Positions 44,347-55,223 of a stretch of DNA of 64,000 nucleotides are shown here, piece after piece. Position 1 is the stretch's first letter. Each line of letters starts with the position of its first letter. The stretch lies in assembly GCA_010909165.1 (NCBI GenBank), contig VJWM01000108.1, positions 806,001-870,000 on the forward strand, written 5' to 3'. The position numbers and the translations under genes are program-made. Source of the DNA: Anthoceros angustus (Eukaryota; Streptophyta; Anthocerotopsida; Anthocerotales; Anthocerotaceae). The notes under the pieces were generated by a model that made no database searches, was not told the DNA's origin, and was given only the letters and a program-made list of their open reading frames with translations.

Positions 44347-47300
44347 ATGGCCACAGTTGTTTGGACGCAACGAATTGGTGTCTGCTCAGGGATTTTACGA
44401 GGAGCTGCCGCTCACCTCATCTTAGGGAGTCAACCCCTGGCAAAGAAAGGCTCCAGGTGCAACAGTGTAAGGAGCCCGGCACGTCCGCTTCCGAGAAAAT
44501 GTGTGGGTGGTGACGGGTTTTCCAGCGATGGTCGTTGCCAGGAGCAGGAGCACTTGTGGCAGCAATTTTTTCTGGACCCTACCATGTGTTGGGACAATAC
44601 ACGAGATAACAAGAGCTCCCGTTCGCCTGACTTCCGGCGTAAGGGGTCCGGCGAGGTGCTGTGGTTAAACAGCACGTTTAAGCCAGCTTGGGTCCACGAG
44701 CAGCTCATTTCCTTGGATATGCGGATGGGCCATGTTACCTCCCCTTCCGAGTCCAGCTCTCCGGATAAGCCACGACTTGGCAGGCGTGCAGGATCGGAAA
44801 TCGGCGTCGTAACTGCTGCAACCGTGACCTTGTTATGTCAGCTGGGGAAGCTTCTTGAGGCCGTCGAAGCCCTGGAATCTCTGGCGCAGACGAATTCTGC
44901 TGTTTCTCAGTCTCTTTTTTACACCGTGCTAACACGGTGTACAGCTAAGAAAGATTTGGCTGTGGGGCGACGAGTTCATGATCTCGCTGTCAAGCTTGGG
45001 TATGAGTCGAGTGCATACTTGGGGACCCATATCTTGCGCATGTATGCATGTGGAGGCAGACTGCAGGAGGCCATGGATGTGTTCACGCTAAGCACGGGAA
45101 ATCTATGGAGGCCATACAACTCTACCATGAGATGCGTAGGTCAGGAGGGAAGGCGGATGCTCACGTCTTCGTAGCTGCCCTTCAAGCTTGTGCATTTGCC
45201 GCCGACTTGGAATCTGGCAGAAAAGTGCACTGTGATGTGGTGCGGAGTGACTTTTCTACTAACTTGTTCGTCGGCAGCTGCCTGGTGGATATGTATGCAA
45301 AATGTGGTGAATTAGAATATGCTCGCAGGTTTTTGACAGCATGAACGCAAACAATGTGATGACATGGAATGCCCTGATCGCCGGGTATGCAAAACGTGGT
45401 GAACTGAAAGATGCACGCCAGGTTTTTGACAGCATGATTACAAAGAATGTGGTGACATGGAATGCCCTGATCGCCGGGTATGCAAAACGTGGTGAACTGA
45501 AAGGTGCACGCCAGGTTTTTGACAGCATGATCACAAAGAGTGTGGTGACATGGACGGCGCAGAGTGCTGAGTATGTACAGCAAGGACTCGGCCAAGAGGC
45601 ACTCCTTGTGTATGGACAAATGGAGCAAGAGGGCCTCACTTTGGCTAACGATGTTACTTTTTCTTGCCTTCTGAAAGCCTGTGGAAGCACTGGTGCCTTA
45701 CAGAAGGGCAGGCAGCTGCACTCACAGATTGTTGAAAGAGGACTGCTGGATGACGTAGTGGTGGGCAACTGCCTTGTGGACATGTATGTAAAATGTGGTG
45801 AACTGGAAGATGCACGCCAAGCTTTTGACAGCCTGGCCACAAAGAATGTGGTGACATGGACGGCGCTGATTGCTGGGTATGTACAGCAAGGACTCGCCAA
45901 GAGGCGCTTGTGTATGGACAAATGGAGCAGGAGGGCCTCATTTTGGCTAACCATGTTACTTTTGCTTGCCTTCTGAAGGCCTGTGGCACTGGTGCCTTAC
46001 AGAAGGGCAGGCAGCTGCACTCACAGATTGTCAAAAGAGGACTGCTGGATAACGTTATGGTGGGCAACTGCCTGGTGGACATGTATGCAAAATGTGGTGA
46101 ACTGGAAGATGCACGCCAGGTTTTTGACAGCTTGGCCACAAAGATGTGGTGACATGGACCCTGATTGCTGGGTATGCACAGCAAGGACTTGGCCAAGAGG
46201 CGCTTGTTGTGTATGGACAAATGGAGGAGGCGGGCCTCATTTTGGCTGACCATGTCACTTTTTCTTCCCTTCTGAAGGCCTGTGGGAGCACTGGTGCCTT
46301 ACAGACGGGCAGGCAGCTGCACTCACAGATTGTCGAAGAGGACTGCTGGATGACGTAGTGGTGGGCAACTGCCTTGTGGACATGTATGTAAAATGTGGTG
46401 AACTGGAAGATGCACGCCAGGTTTTTGACAGCATGATCACGAAGAACTTGTTGACATGGACCGCCCTGATATCTGGGTATGGTACTTGTGATGAAGGTTA
46501 CAAGGCACTAGCTCTTTTTGAGGAGATGTTAGTTGCCGGTATTCAGCCTCATGATGCTGCTTTTACTTGACTTTTAGTAGCATGCAGTCATGAGGGACTG
46601 GTGGATGAGGGTCGCAAGCACTTTGACTCCTGGCTGAACAGCATGGCATCAAACCTACTATGGAGCATCACACCTGCATGATTGATCTTCTTGGGCGTGC
46701 AGGCCATTTAGATGAGGCAGAAGATGCTATTATCATGTGAGGGCCAAAAGCGATGTTGTGGGATTGACGTCTTTGTTGAATGCCTGCAAAAGTCACGGGG
46801 ATATAGAGAGGGCGATGTGGTGTTTTGAAAGCATTGTTAGACTGGACCCTCAGCAGGCGTCTGCGTATGTGCTCATGGCCAATGCCTACGCTGATGGAGG
46901 TAGGTGGTCTGATGTAGACAGGATTGAGACACAGAGAAAGGTAGCAGGAGCTAACAAGAAACCTGCAGTGGCAACCATTGAGGTGGAGAAGCAGGTGCAT
47001 AGATTTCTGGTGGCAGAAAAGAGAGATGATATTGCGCTGAAGGTAGAGAGCACAAATGCACGTCAGAAGCAGGAAGGAGGCCACGCACCTCACACAAAAT
47101 TGGTCTTGAAGCCATTGTGTGAAAAGGAAAAGGAAGATGTGCTTTGTGGGCATGCTGAGAAACTAGCTCTGGCGTTTGGTCTCTTGAACACTCCGAGTGG
47201 GACACCTCTGGTTGTGATGATGAATCTACGCATGTGCAGTGACTGCCACAGTTCCACGGAGATCATGTCAAGGCTTGAACAGAGACATTGTTGTAAGGGA

Positions 47301-47358
47301 TGGGTACCGTGTGCATCGATTCTCAGGTGGTTGTTGCAGTTGTAAGGGTCGACTGTGA
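44347..47358 (+). pseudogene. PPR-DYW:KP locus G, frameshifted
   Basis: Best-preserved N-terminus of the family: from ATG 44347 (MATVVWTQRIGVCSG) 246 codons are open through an Arg/Ser-rich, transit-peptide-like leader (SPDFRRKGSGEVLWL) into PPR motifs (GRRVHDLAVKLGYESSA; MYACGGRLQEAMDVF). At about 45085 some 50 bases present in locus D are missing, breaking the frame. PLS units run 45048-46570 with long open pieces (45341-45976), including two tandem short S-type motifs (NALIAGYAKRGELKDARQV). There is a stop at 46568. E motifs follow at 46580-46960 and the DYW:KP domain at 46960-47358: KKPAVATIEV, GHAEKLALAFGLL, CSDCH, the 2-base loss near 47281, then an end reading GRL rather than GRP. Confidence 0.85.
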
Positions 47359-47783
47359 GAAAAATGCAGAACCAGGCATTGCTGAAGTATGTGAGGCAGA
47401 GAAAATTGCTTTCGTGGTGAATGTGGTTGCCTAGCTTCGTTCCTGTCGAAACTGAGTGGTGTACATGGATGGCTAACACTGATCCTGGCACCAGTGTAGC
47501 GGTCATGTTCTGTAGGCAAGTGGATAGCTGGAAATTCTGGCTTGACTAGAGGCAAGAAATGAATCTGTTGATTGTTGTTCATCGTGACGCATTCTCGTAA
47601 GAGCATGTGTATGAATTCAGTAGGCGCAGCATGAGACCCTACCTATGCGAGCTGCTGCACCGAGTTGTCTTGGAGGAGGGATGTTTGTGTTTAGTCGGAC
47701 CGAATCCAACAGGATGCAAAACAGGCTTGTGAAAAGTTAGTTCCTGCTGCAAGTCCAACCTCTGAAACTGAGCAATCAAGAGC
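47359..47783. other. 3' flank of locus G
   Basis: PPR-type 3' flank (ctaacactgatcctggc near 47474) and unique sequence. No gene. Confidence 0.5.
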
Positions 47784-48214
47784 CCGTGCATCAGGGTGTC
47801 ATTTTGACCCCGTCCCAAGCTCGGTCCCGGTCCCGGCATGTGTTAAAAGAAACATGGGACCGGAGGTTCTTCAGGAGTCCGGTCCCGACCCTCGGTCCCT
47901 GAAAAGATAAGAGACCGAGGGTTCATAAAAGGTCCGGTTTAAAATTAGTAAATTATTTAATTTTATATCCAAGGATTTATATTTATTATGGACACATGGA
48001 CCCATCTTATAATTGTTATGGTCATAAAGACGCTTACTAGACATTTTTATTTTTATATTATTATTTATAAATTATTTATTAATATTTATTGTATTTAGTG
48101 ACCAAGGGTCGCATAAAGGCACGGTCCCTGCTCGGTCCGGGACCGAGCGTAGCTAGGCTAGGCGGTCCCGGGGACTGAGCTAGTACTCGGTCAAAATGAC
48201 ACCCTGCCGTGCAT
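47784..48214. mobile_element. hAT-type MITE (element 47792-48206) with 8-bp target duplication
   Basis: The 415-bp element starts CAGGGTGTCATTTTGACC and ends with its inverse, ggtcaaaatgacaccctg. It is flanked by the perfect direct repeat CCGTGCAT at 47784-47791 and 48207-48214. An 8-bp duplication and a CAGGG terminus are typical of the hAT superfamily. Subterminal regions are rich in ggtcccgg and ggaccgag words; the middle is AT-rich. There is no reading frame, so it is non-autonomous. Confidence 0.92.
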
Positions 48215-48454
48215 CCTTATCAGAGGGGCTTTAGGCAGTAGTGTGTATCCTCATTTCCTGAATTGTTTCCCCAGCCACAACACCAGCCCAGAAGCGCAAT
48301 GGAGGTGGCCGTATGTCCCAGCAGGGACGCTGTCGGATCTTTGAAAACGTACCCAATCCCTAATTTATGTCGCCTTTTCTGAAAGCTCTCTCCCGCAAGG
48401 ATGAATCGAATTACGGTCTCAGGGTATAGTGTTGCGAAATTGAGAAAAAGGCGG

Positions 48455-48566
48455 GTAAGTCGTTGCAAGTTGCCGTTTCGGGTCGGGACCGGGAATCCCG
48501 TGAACCGCCGGTCCCCAGGGATTCGTGCGGACCGACCCCGGGGGACTATGTCAAAATGACACCCTG
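48455..48566. mobile_element. partial copy of the hAT MITE
   Basis: Carries the ggtcgggaccgg subterminal type of sequence and one terminus, tcaaaatgacaccctg, ending at 48566. The other end is missing. Confidence 0.6.
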
Positions 48567-49126
48567 GAGGACAAGTGGGCGGACGGCAATCGGTGAATCG
48601 TCACCTACATTAACAAGCCTATCTAATATAGGATAACATACATGTATGTATATATATATATATTTCTAAGTAGAAAAGGAGAGCTTGATACACACTTTAG
48701 TACAGTACAGTACAATACAAGTGGGTATATGGATATGTACGGGCTGTCCCACGCTCCTAACCCTAAAGTTGGTCCCAAGTTTGCAAGTTGTCCTGGTCCT
48801 AGTCCTGGTCCTGGTTTGATGTGGTGGGGTCCAGCGTCCAGAAGAAGATGCAGAACATGACTTTGCCGGAGGATGAAATTCGATTGGGAAGCCGTATAGA
48901 TAGAAGACAAACGACATCCCATCCCCGAATTGAGAGGATGCTTTCCTTGAGAGTTGTGAAGAGAGCATATGGCACCCATGAGTTCGGCGGTTGCCGGGAC
49001 ATGGCAGCATGGCATGGCCACAAGATATGCAGCATATGGGACATATGGATGCATGGGCTCATGGGGTATATGGGGGAGAGTCAGGGTGGGCTCTACAACA
49101 TCATCTCATCCTCGCATGAAAGCCCG
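48567..49126. repeat. 5' flank of PLAC8 copy 1, homologous to 56165-56345; ends in MULE target repeat
   Basis: Includes a (ta)n run at 48645-48662. 48995-49126 matches the sequence upstream of the intact PLAC8 gene (atgggacatatggatgcatg; ctcgcatgaaagcccgcc against ctcgtatgaaaacccgcc). The last 13 bases, GCATGAAAGCCCG at 49114-49126, repeat at 54552-54564 beyond the transposon. Confidence 0.7.
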
Positions 49127-49464
49127 CCTGCGTCTCAATCTCCGAAGCAATCAAAGCTTCGCGAGTGTGAAATCTGGCGTGGCATGCCATGCCTCGCCCA
49201 TCACGATTCTCTCTCATCATGTATACTTTAAACGCAACACCATGTACCGGTCCATACAGGATGTCACTGCCGTATTTTGCCCAGCACGGCACAACCCCAG
49301 TATGCGCACCCACCACAACGAGGTTGTGCTGTAAACCAACCATGCTTCATTTTAGAACCGTGCGCGAGAGTATGAACTGAGCGCGGGGTGTCTCAAACAA
49401 ACCATCCCTAAGACAAATAGATTAACCTAAACCAAGCATTCTGGCCACCAAGCTCTCTCCGTCC

Positions 49465-52400
49465 ATGGAGTGCCCGCTGAAGGTGCAATTTCCAGGGCTT
49501 GGTCAATTTTGCACCGATAATCTAACTTGGCAGGTTCTCAAGGATTTGAAGATTGCCTATATTCCATGGAATAGAGTAGAAGATTTTATTTCTGGTGAAG
49601 GCTTCAAATGTGCTGCAAGTTTCTATCGGAAAGATTCAAAGACTCAAAATTCACTACCACCACCAATTGTGCCATCCTTAGACACTGCAATCACATATAT
49701 CAGGTACCTTCTGCAACTTCCAAGTTCTCTACTCTAATTTCCCTAACCACTTTCCTGGCTTGGTGGCCTCTGTCCATGTGCTTTCTTTGCCTTAAGTTGA
49801 AGCCAAATCTTGGTATTTGCTGTCGTGTGTTTCTATGTAGGTATTGGTGTTCATATGGACGGAGGATTTCCATGCTACCACACCCAAGAATGTGCGCATG
49901 AAGACCGGATGTATGGCCAATTTTGTTGTGAAGCGATTGCGCTTATTCCTGAAGTTGCTCAAATCCTTCTTCATGAAGAGCGCACGAGATCGGTGATATC
50001 CGTCATGGTCCGCGGTATGTGGGACACCCTAAATTGTCTAGAGCTCCTTGGATCTCGAAGAGAAAAGGATTGGGTTAAACATTGTCTTTATTGCAAGGTT
50101 TCGTGTCGGAGATTATGCGTCGGCATGTTGCAGTTGTGTATGAGAAGATGAGTCACTACATAGGACATGAGCGTGGTGGTGGCGTTCGAGATGACTACAT
50201 GCGCAAGGATGTGTTGAACATGAAGCGACAAGTGGAAGCGGGTGAGTGGAAACTAGACCACGATGATGTAAAGTCCACCGAGATGTGGCTCAAAGTGAAT
50301 CTTGACCTTATCTTCCATAGATCGAACGTGAACCTTTTGTTTTAGGGTTGCAAACTCCTTTCATGCGGCATGTTCATCAAGCATGGTAACAATAGTGTTT
50401 TAGCCATGGACGCCACATTTGGTATGAACAAGTATAGGTACCACTTATTTACGGTGATGGTTTTGATCAACACCTTAATGGTATTCCATTGCTTGGGCAC
50501 TAACACGAGGCTACTATACTTTCTTTGGTATCATGGTTGACGCCACTCCGACATGTCGCTCTTACAACATGTGCAACATGGGTCCCTAGTTGCTTCCTAG
50601 TTGATGATTGTTTTAGCGAGATAGGTGCCTTTAAGCGGTATGGGGCCAACATACATGTTGTGTTGTGTCTATGGCATGTAAGGAAGGCATGGCAGCGGAA
50701 CCTTCTAAAGAAGGTAAAGTGCATTATTGCAAGGAAGAAGATTTGGGCAGCTCTTGCGGAGATCATGTATGTCAGAGGCCATAATACGCAAGATGGTATT
50801 GTCGCATGGGGTAAGGTATTGTTAGAGTTCTTCTACAAGGAGTGGCATGGAAGTCAACCAGCCTTTGTTGAGTATTTCAAGAAGCAGTGGGGTGACTCTA
50901 TAGGTATTATTCTTTGCCCAAAGTGCACTAGTTTCTTTGTGTGCGGTAAGGGTTGGTTGAATGGATGTTTACATGGTGTCGTGTGTTTCTATGTAGGTAT
51001 TGGTGTTCATATGGACCGGAGGATTTCAGCCGCTACCACACCCAAGAATGTGCGCATGAAGACCGGATGTATGGCCAATTTTGTTGTGAAGCTTGCGCTT
51101 ATTCCTGAAGTTGCTCAAATCCTTCTTCATGAAGAGCGCACGTAGATCGGCGGTGATATCTGTCATGGTCCAAGTATGGGACACCCTAAATTGTCTAGAG
51201 CTCCTTGGATCTCGAAGAGAAAAGGATTGGGTTAAACATTGTCTTTATTGCAAGGTTTCGTCGGAGATTATGCGTCGGCATGTTGCGCTTGTGTACGAGA
51301 AGATGAGTCACTACATAGGACATGAGCGTGGTGGTGACGCTCGAGATGACTACATGCAAGGATGTGTTGAACATGAAACGACAAGTGGAAGCGGGTGAGT
51401 GGAAACTAGACCACGATGATGTAAAGTCCACCGAGATGTGGCTCAAAGTGAATCGACCTTATCTTCCATAGATCGAACTCGGTGAACCTTTTGTTTTAGG
51501 GTTGCAAACTCCTTTCATGCGATGTTCATCAAGCATGGTAACAATAGTGTTTTAGCCATGGATGCCACATTTGGTATGAACAAGTATAGGTACCACTTAT
51601 TTACGGTGATGGTTTTGATCAACACCTTAATGGTATTCCATTGCTTGGGCACTAACACGAGGCTACTATACTTTCTTTGGTATCATGGTTGACGCCACTC
51701 CGACATGTCGCTCTTACAACATGTGCAACATGGGTCCCTAGTTGCTTCCTAGTTGATGATTGTTTTAGCGAGATAGGTGCCTTTAAACAGTATGGGGCCA
51801 ACATACATGTTGTGTTGTGTCTATGGCATGTAAGGAAGGTATAAATGAACCTTTTAAAGAAGGTAAAGTGCATTATTGCAAGGAAGAAGATTTGGGCAGC
51901 TCTTGGAGATCATGTATGTCGAGGCCATAATACGCAAGATGGTACTGTAGCATGGGGTAAGGTATTGTTAGAGTTTTTCTACAAGGAGTGGCATGGAAGT
52001 CAACCAGCCTTTGTTGAGTATTTCAAGAAGCAGTGGGGTGACTCTATAGGTAATATTCTTTGCCCAAAGTGCACTAGTTTCTTTGTCCAAAGTGCACTAG
52101 TTTCTTTGTACGGTAAGGGTTGGTTGAATGGATGTTCACATGGTGTCGGCTGTGTGTAATAATGTTTCGCATTTCTTTATGCCAGACATGTGGTTGAAGA
52201 ACTGCAGGATGTTTCCCCACGCTGGACAGGATACCACATCTGCTCTGGAGGCCTTTCATCGATTCTTGAAGGAAAGAGTATCTTTTACCAAGGCTGCGTT
52301 GCCAGGAAGGCGTATGGATTGGCTTCTACATCAACTTGTGAGCAGTATACGGCATTCTTGGTACCTTGATTTCACCAAGACTGGGGGTTACAAGCCGAAT

Positions 52401-52845
52401 TTAAAACTCGAGAAGGTATATGAGCATGTTTTGTCCGCAGCGAGCACCATCAGACGAGGCTGTCATATTCCCGTCTGTAGTTGGGTCTACTGTTGCATAT
52501 TGCATGTCCTCTGAGGATAGTGACAAGGTTTACGTCATTGAGGCTGCACATTCTCCATGGGCATTTTGTACTTGTGGGATGGGGCAGAAAGGATTCATTT
52601 GCAAACATGTTGTGAAGGTGCAACAGGTATGTGGTATATTTGAACATACTTCCCAGTTATTGCGCCTTGCTTGGTGTACCAATGGATCTTATGTTTGGGC
52701 ACAAGAAGAAGGAAGAACATTACGACCTAAATCTTGTTCGGAGAATGAGATATCACATGATAATCATGTTCGGGATACACAACAATCTGGCAATCTTGTT
52801 GTCGCATCTTCCCATCAACCCGGTAGCTTGGAGGAGTTGAAGTGA
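49465..52845 (+). pseudogene. MULE transposase gene, broken and internally duplicated
   Basis: Pieces in order: an N-terminal domain (49465-49705; GLGQFCTDNLTWQVLKDLKI); a linker (50107-50340; KRQVEAGEWKLDHDDVKSTE); the first catalytic Asp in LAMDATFGMNKYRYHLFT (50403); the second in CFLVDDCFSEIGAFKRYG followed by VLCLWHVRKAWQRNLLKKV (50580-50715); and the region of the catalytic Glu, LLEFFYKEWHG (50820). The catalytic block occurs twice (see the tandem duplication), and a C-terminal part (52128-52845) has a SWIM zinc finger, CTCGMGQKGFICKHVVKV. Stops and frameshifts lie between the pieces, for example within 50343-50524. Some may be introns; the gene as written is not intact. Confidence 0.85.
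49821..52145. repeat. ~1.16-kb tandem duplication inside the MULE
   Basis: 49821-50976 and 50977-52145 are nearly identical and differ by short length changes such as catgcggcatgttc against catgcgatgttc. The shared junction words are tgtcgtgtg (49821), ggtgtcgtgtg (50975) and ggtgtcggctgtgtg (52141). Confidence 0.85.
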
Positions 52846-53544
52846 ACGACGTCGAGACTTGGATGCAATCATGGGGTATTCCAAGCATTGTGGAAGCCAA
52901 GCCTGCTATTTTGTTTGAGGTCTGCGCAATAATGGAACAAGCACAACATCGTATTAGGGAAGTTGCAGCTTAGGTGGACGAGGCCTCAAGCAATAAACCG
53001 GTATTAGAGGAGTTTGTTCCGAATGACGGGACCAACCGGTTAGTGCGTTTCAAGGGCATTGAAGAACGCTCAAGACCGAAGAAGAAAAAAGTGTTTACTT
53101 TGTGATGCCTTTGTGTTAGTCTCTAAAGGCTTGTGTGTAGGAGTGCGGCCTCTCACACATTTGCAACCGAGGGCTGAGGGCTGAAAAATTGGGCTGAGGG
53201 CTGAGGTATTTTGCAATCGAGGGCTGAGAAATTTTGCAATCGAGGGCTGAGGAATTTGTTCAGACTGTTTCTGGCCTTGTATAGCCTGGACTCCTTCACT
53301 AGCATGTTTCACAAATTAGCACAATACCCAATCCGAACTGCAAAACAAGCATACAGCATGCCAACCTTTGTGCAGTGACAAGGTTCAGTTAATCCTATCG
53401 ATTGGTGCAACATCCTATGAATAGCATTGCTATCCACATTGTGGGGAATGGGGCATGCTTCTCTTTCTCTTCAGAAAAATACATGGCAAATCTGCATCTC
53501 TACAGGATTTTGGCAACCTACGTTCCTCCAGCTTCCTTCACCAA
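52846..53544. other. MULE interior after the transposase
   Basis: Remains readable for a short way (SIVEAKPAILFEV near 52890), then has gagggctgag repeats at 53160-53250. No further gene. Confidence 0.5.
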
Positions 53545-54290
53545 CTGACAGCGCCTGGCCCCCGCCTGCCTCCTCGCCCGCCCGTCGTCGGAAGGAGCCC
53601 CGTCCGGCCTCGCCCGCCCGCGCCTCCCGCCCGCCTCGGAAGGAGCCCGTCCTCGGCCGCCCGCCGCCCGGCCTCCTCGCCCGCCCGGCCTCCCCGCCTC
53701 GGAAGGAGCCAATATCCTCGGCCTCCCCGCCTCGCGCCCTTCTCGACCTCGCCGCTCGCGAGACCGCTGCCTCCCCACCCGCCCGGCCTCCCGCAAGAGG
53801 GTGGCCCGCCCGCCTCCCGCCTCCCCGCCTGCCCGGCCTCCCGAGGGTGGCCCGCCCGCCTGCCTCCCGAGGGTGGCCGCCCGCCCGCCCCGCTGCCTCC
53901 CCACCCACCCGCCTCCCGCAAGAGGGTGGCCCAGGCGGCCGCCCGCCCACCCGCGGCCTCCCGCGAGGGCGGCCGCGAGGGCGGCTCGCCCGCCCGCCCG
54001 CCCGCCTCCCGCGAGGGCGGCTGCCCGCCCGCGCCTCCCGCGAGAGGTCGGCTGCCCGCCCGCCCGCGGCCTCCCATGAGAGGCGGCTGCCCGCCCACCC
54101 GCCTCCCCAAGAGGGTGGCCTCGCCCGTCCGGCCTCCTCGCGCGTCGCGGCCTCCCGCGAGACCGCGGCCTCCCCGCCCGCCTCCCCAAGAGGGTGGCCC
54201 GCCCGCCTGCCTCCCCGCGCCTCCTCCCGTGGCCCTCCCTCCCCGCCTCGCGCCCGCGCCCTCCCCGCCCGCCTCCCCGCCTTCCTAAGT
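53545..54290. repeat. GC-rich minisatellite-like array within the MULE
   Basis: About 750 bases of very high GC built from words such as cccgcccgcctcccg and gcgagggcgg. All frames on both strands are open and give Pro/Arg/Ala-rich or Gly/Arg-rich strings, which is a composition effect and not evidence of a gene. Sharp edges at both sides. Confidence 0.85.
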
Positions 54291-54675
54291 CTTTAATTTG
54301 AAATACCGCTCACTTCATACTCGCACGGTTCTAAAATGAAGCATGGTTGGTTTACGACAACCTCGTGGTGGTGCGATATCTGCCAGTGCCATCTTTGGGC
54401 AAAATCTGGCGGTGACATCCTGTAGGGACCGGTACATGGTGTTGCGTTTAAAGTATACATGATGAGAGAGAATCGTGATGGGCGAGGCATGGCATGCCAC
54501 GCCAGATTTCACACGCGCGAAGCATTGATTGCTTCGGGGATTGAGACGTGTGCATGAAAGCCCGGACCCGGACCCGGACGCGGCCGAACATAGTCAAAGA
54601 TGCGGTGGCGAGACGCGGGGCCATCACTTCCATGGCGTGCTCACTACTCAGCCATGGTGGGTTCAGGGGTTCAGT

Positions 54676-54800
54676 CATGCTTCATGCTTCATGCTTCATG
54701 CTTCATGCTTCATGCTTCATGCTTCATGCTTCATGCTTCATGCTTCATGCTTCATGCTTCATGCTTCATGCTTCATGCTTCATGCTTCATGCTTCATGCT
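54676..54800. repeat. (CATGCTT)18 heptanucleotide microsatellite
   Basis: 125 bases of perfect CATGCTT repeats between the MULE and the surviving exon of PLAC8 copy 1, where exons 1-2 would be expected. Confidence 0.97.
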
Positions 54801-54841
54801 GCCTACCAGCTCTCAACCTCTCAAGATTTGGCCTGAAGCTT

Positions 54842-55223
54842 GCAATGGGCATAGTGGAGTCATGTACGGCTTGATCCTGGGTTGCTTTGCCGTCCCCTGC
54901 TTCTACTCCTACACGGCGCGTACCAAGCTTCGGGTGAAGTACTCGTTGCCGGAGGATCCTATGAATGATCTGTGCACTCACTTCTTCTGCGAGCCTTTTG
55001 CGCTCTGCCAGGAGTACCGCGAGCTCAAGAACCGCGGCATAGACCCTGCACTTGGTGCGTCCCCAGCCGTTGCTTTGCTTTGCCCAGGACTAGTACTCCT
55101 AGGCATGCAGGTGGCAGTTGATTAGGTGCACGGTGTGCGCATGCGGTGGGCCATCAAATCAAGCAAAACCAGGAGATGATGATGATGATGGCTCCAGGCA
55201 CGCCACCCATGTCCAAGTGACAG
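54842..55223 (+). pseudogene. PLAC8 copy 1, exons 1-2 missing
   Basis: 54842-55054 matches exon 3 of the intact gene (SGVMYGLILGCFAVPCFYSY; FCEPFALCQEYRELKNRGID), with the same gtgcgt splice donor after PALG. A shifted exon 4 follows at about 55148-55223 (acaccaggag-type aaaaccaggagatgatg). The exon-3 acceptor is damaged (gaag replaces gcag) and no 5' exons are present. It is a partial duplicate of 56520-57800, separated from its own upstream flank by the MULE. Confidence 0.85.

Larger units (their letters stand above)
49127..54551 (+). mobile_element. Mutator-like element (MULE) with long terminal inverted repeats
   Basis: The left terminal repeat (49127 to about 49383) matches the right one (about 54307-54551) in inverse orientation over roughly 245 bases (for example ggcatgccatgcctcgccca, present in both). 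The element is bounded by a 13-base direct repeat, GCATGAAAGCCCG; MULE target duplications are usually 8-11 bases, so a few bases may match by chance. It carries a transposase gene with DDE and SWIM motifs, split and internally duplicated, and a 750-base GC-rich array near the right end. It lies in the 5' flank of a PLAC8 copy. As written it is not autonomous. Confidence 0.9.

Noticed and set aside
53427-54296. Long Pro/Arg-rich open frames on both strands
   Set aside because: They come from extreme GC content and repeated words. All frames are open and no domain is visible.
54529-54874. HASCFML repeat peptides
   Set aside because: Translation of the CATGCTT microsatellite; identical in all frames.
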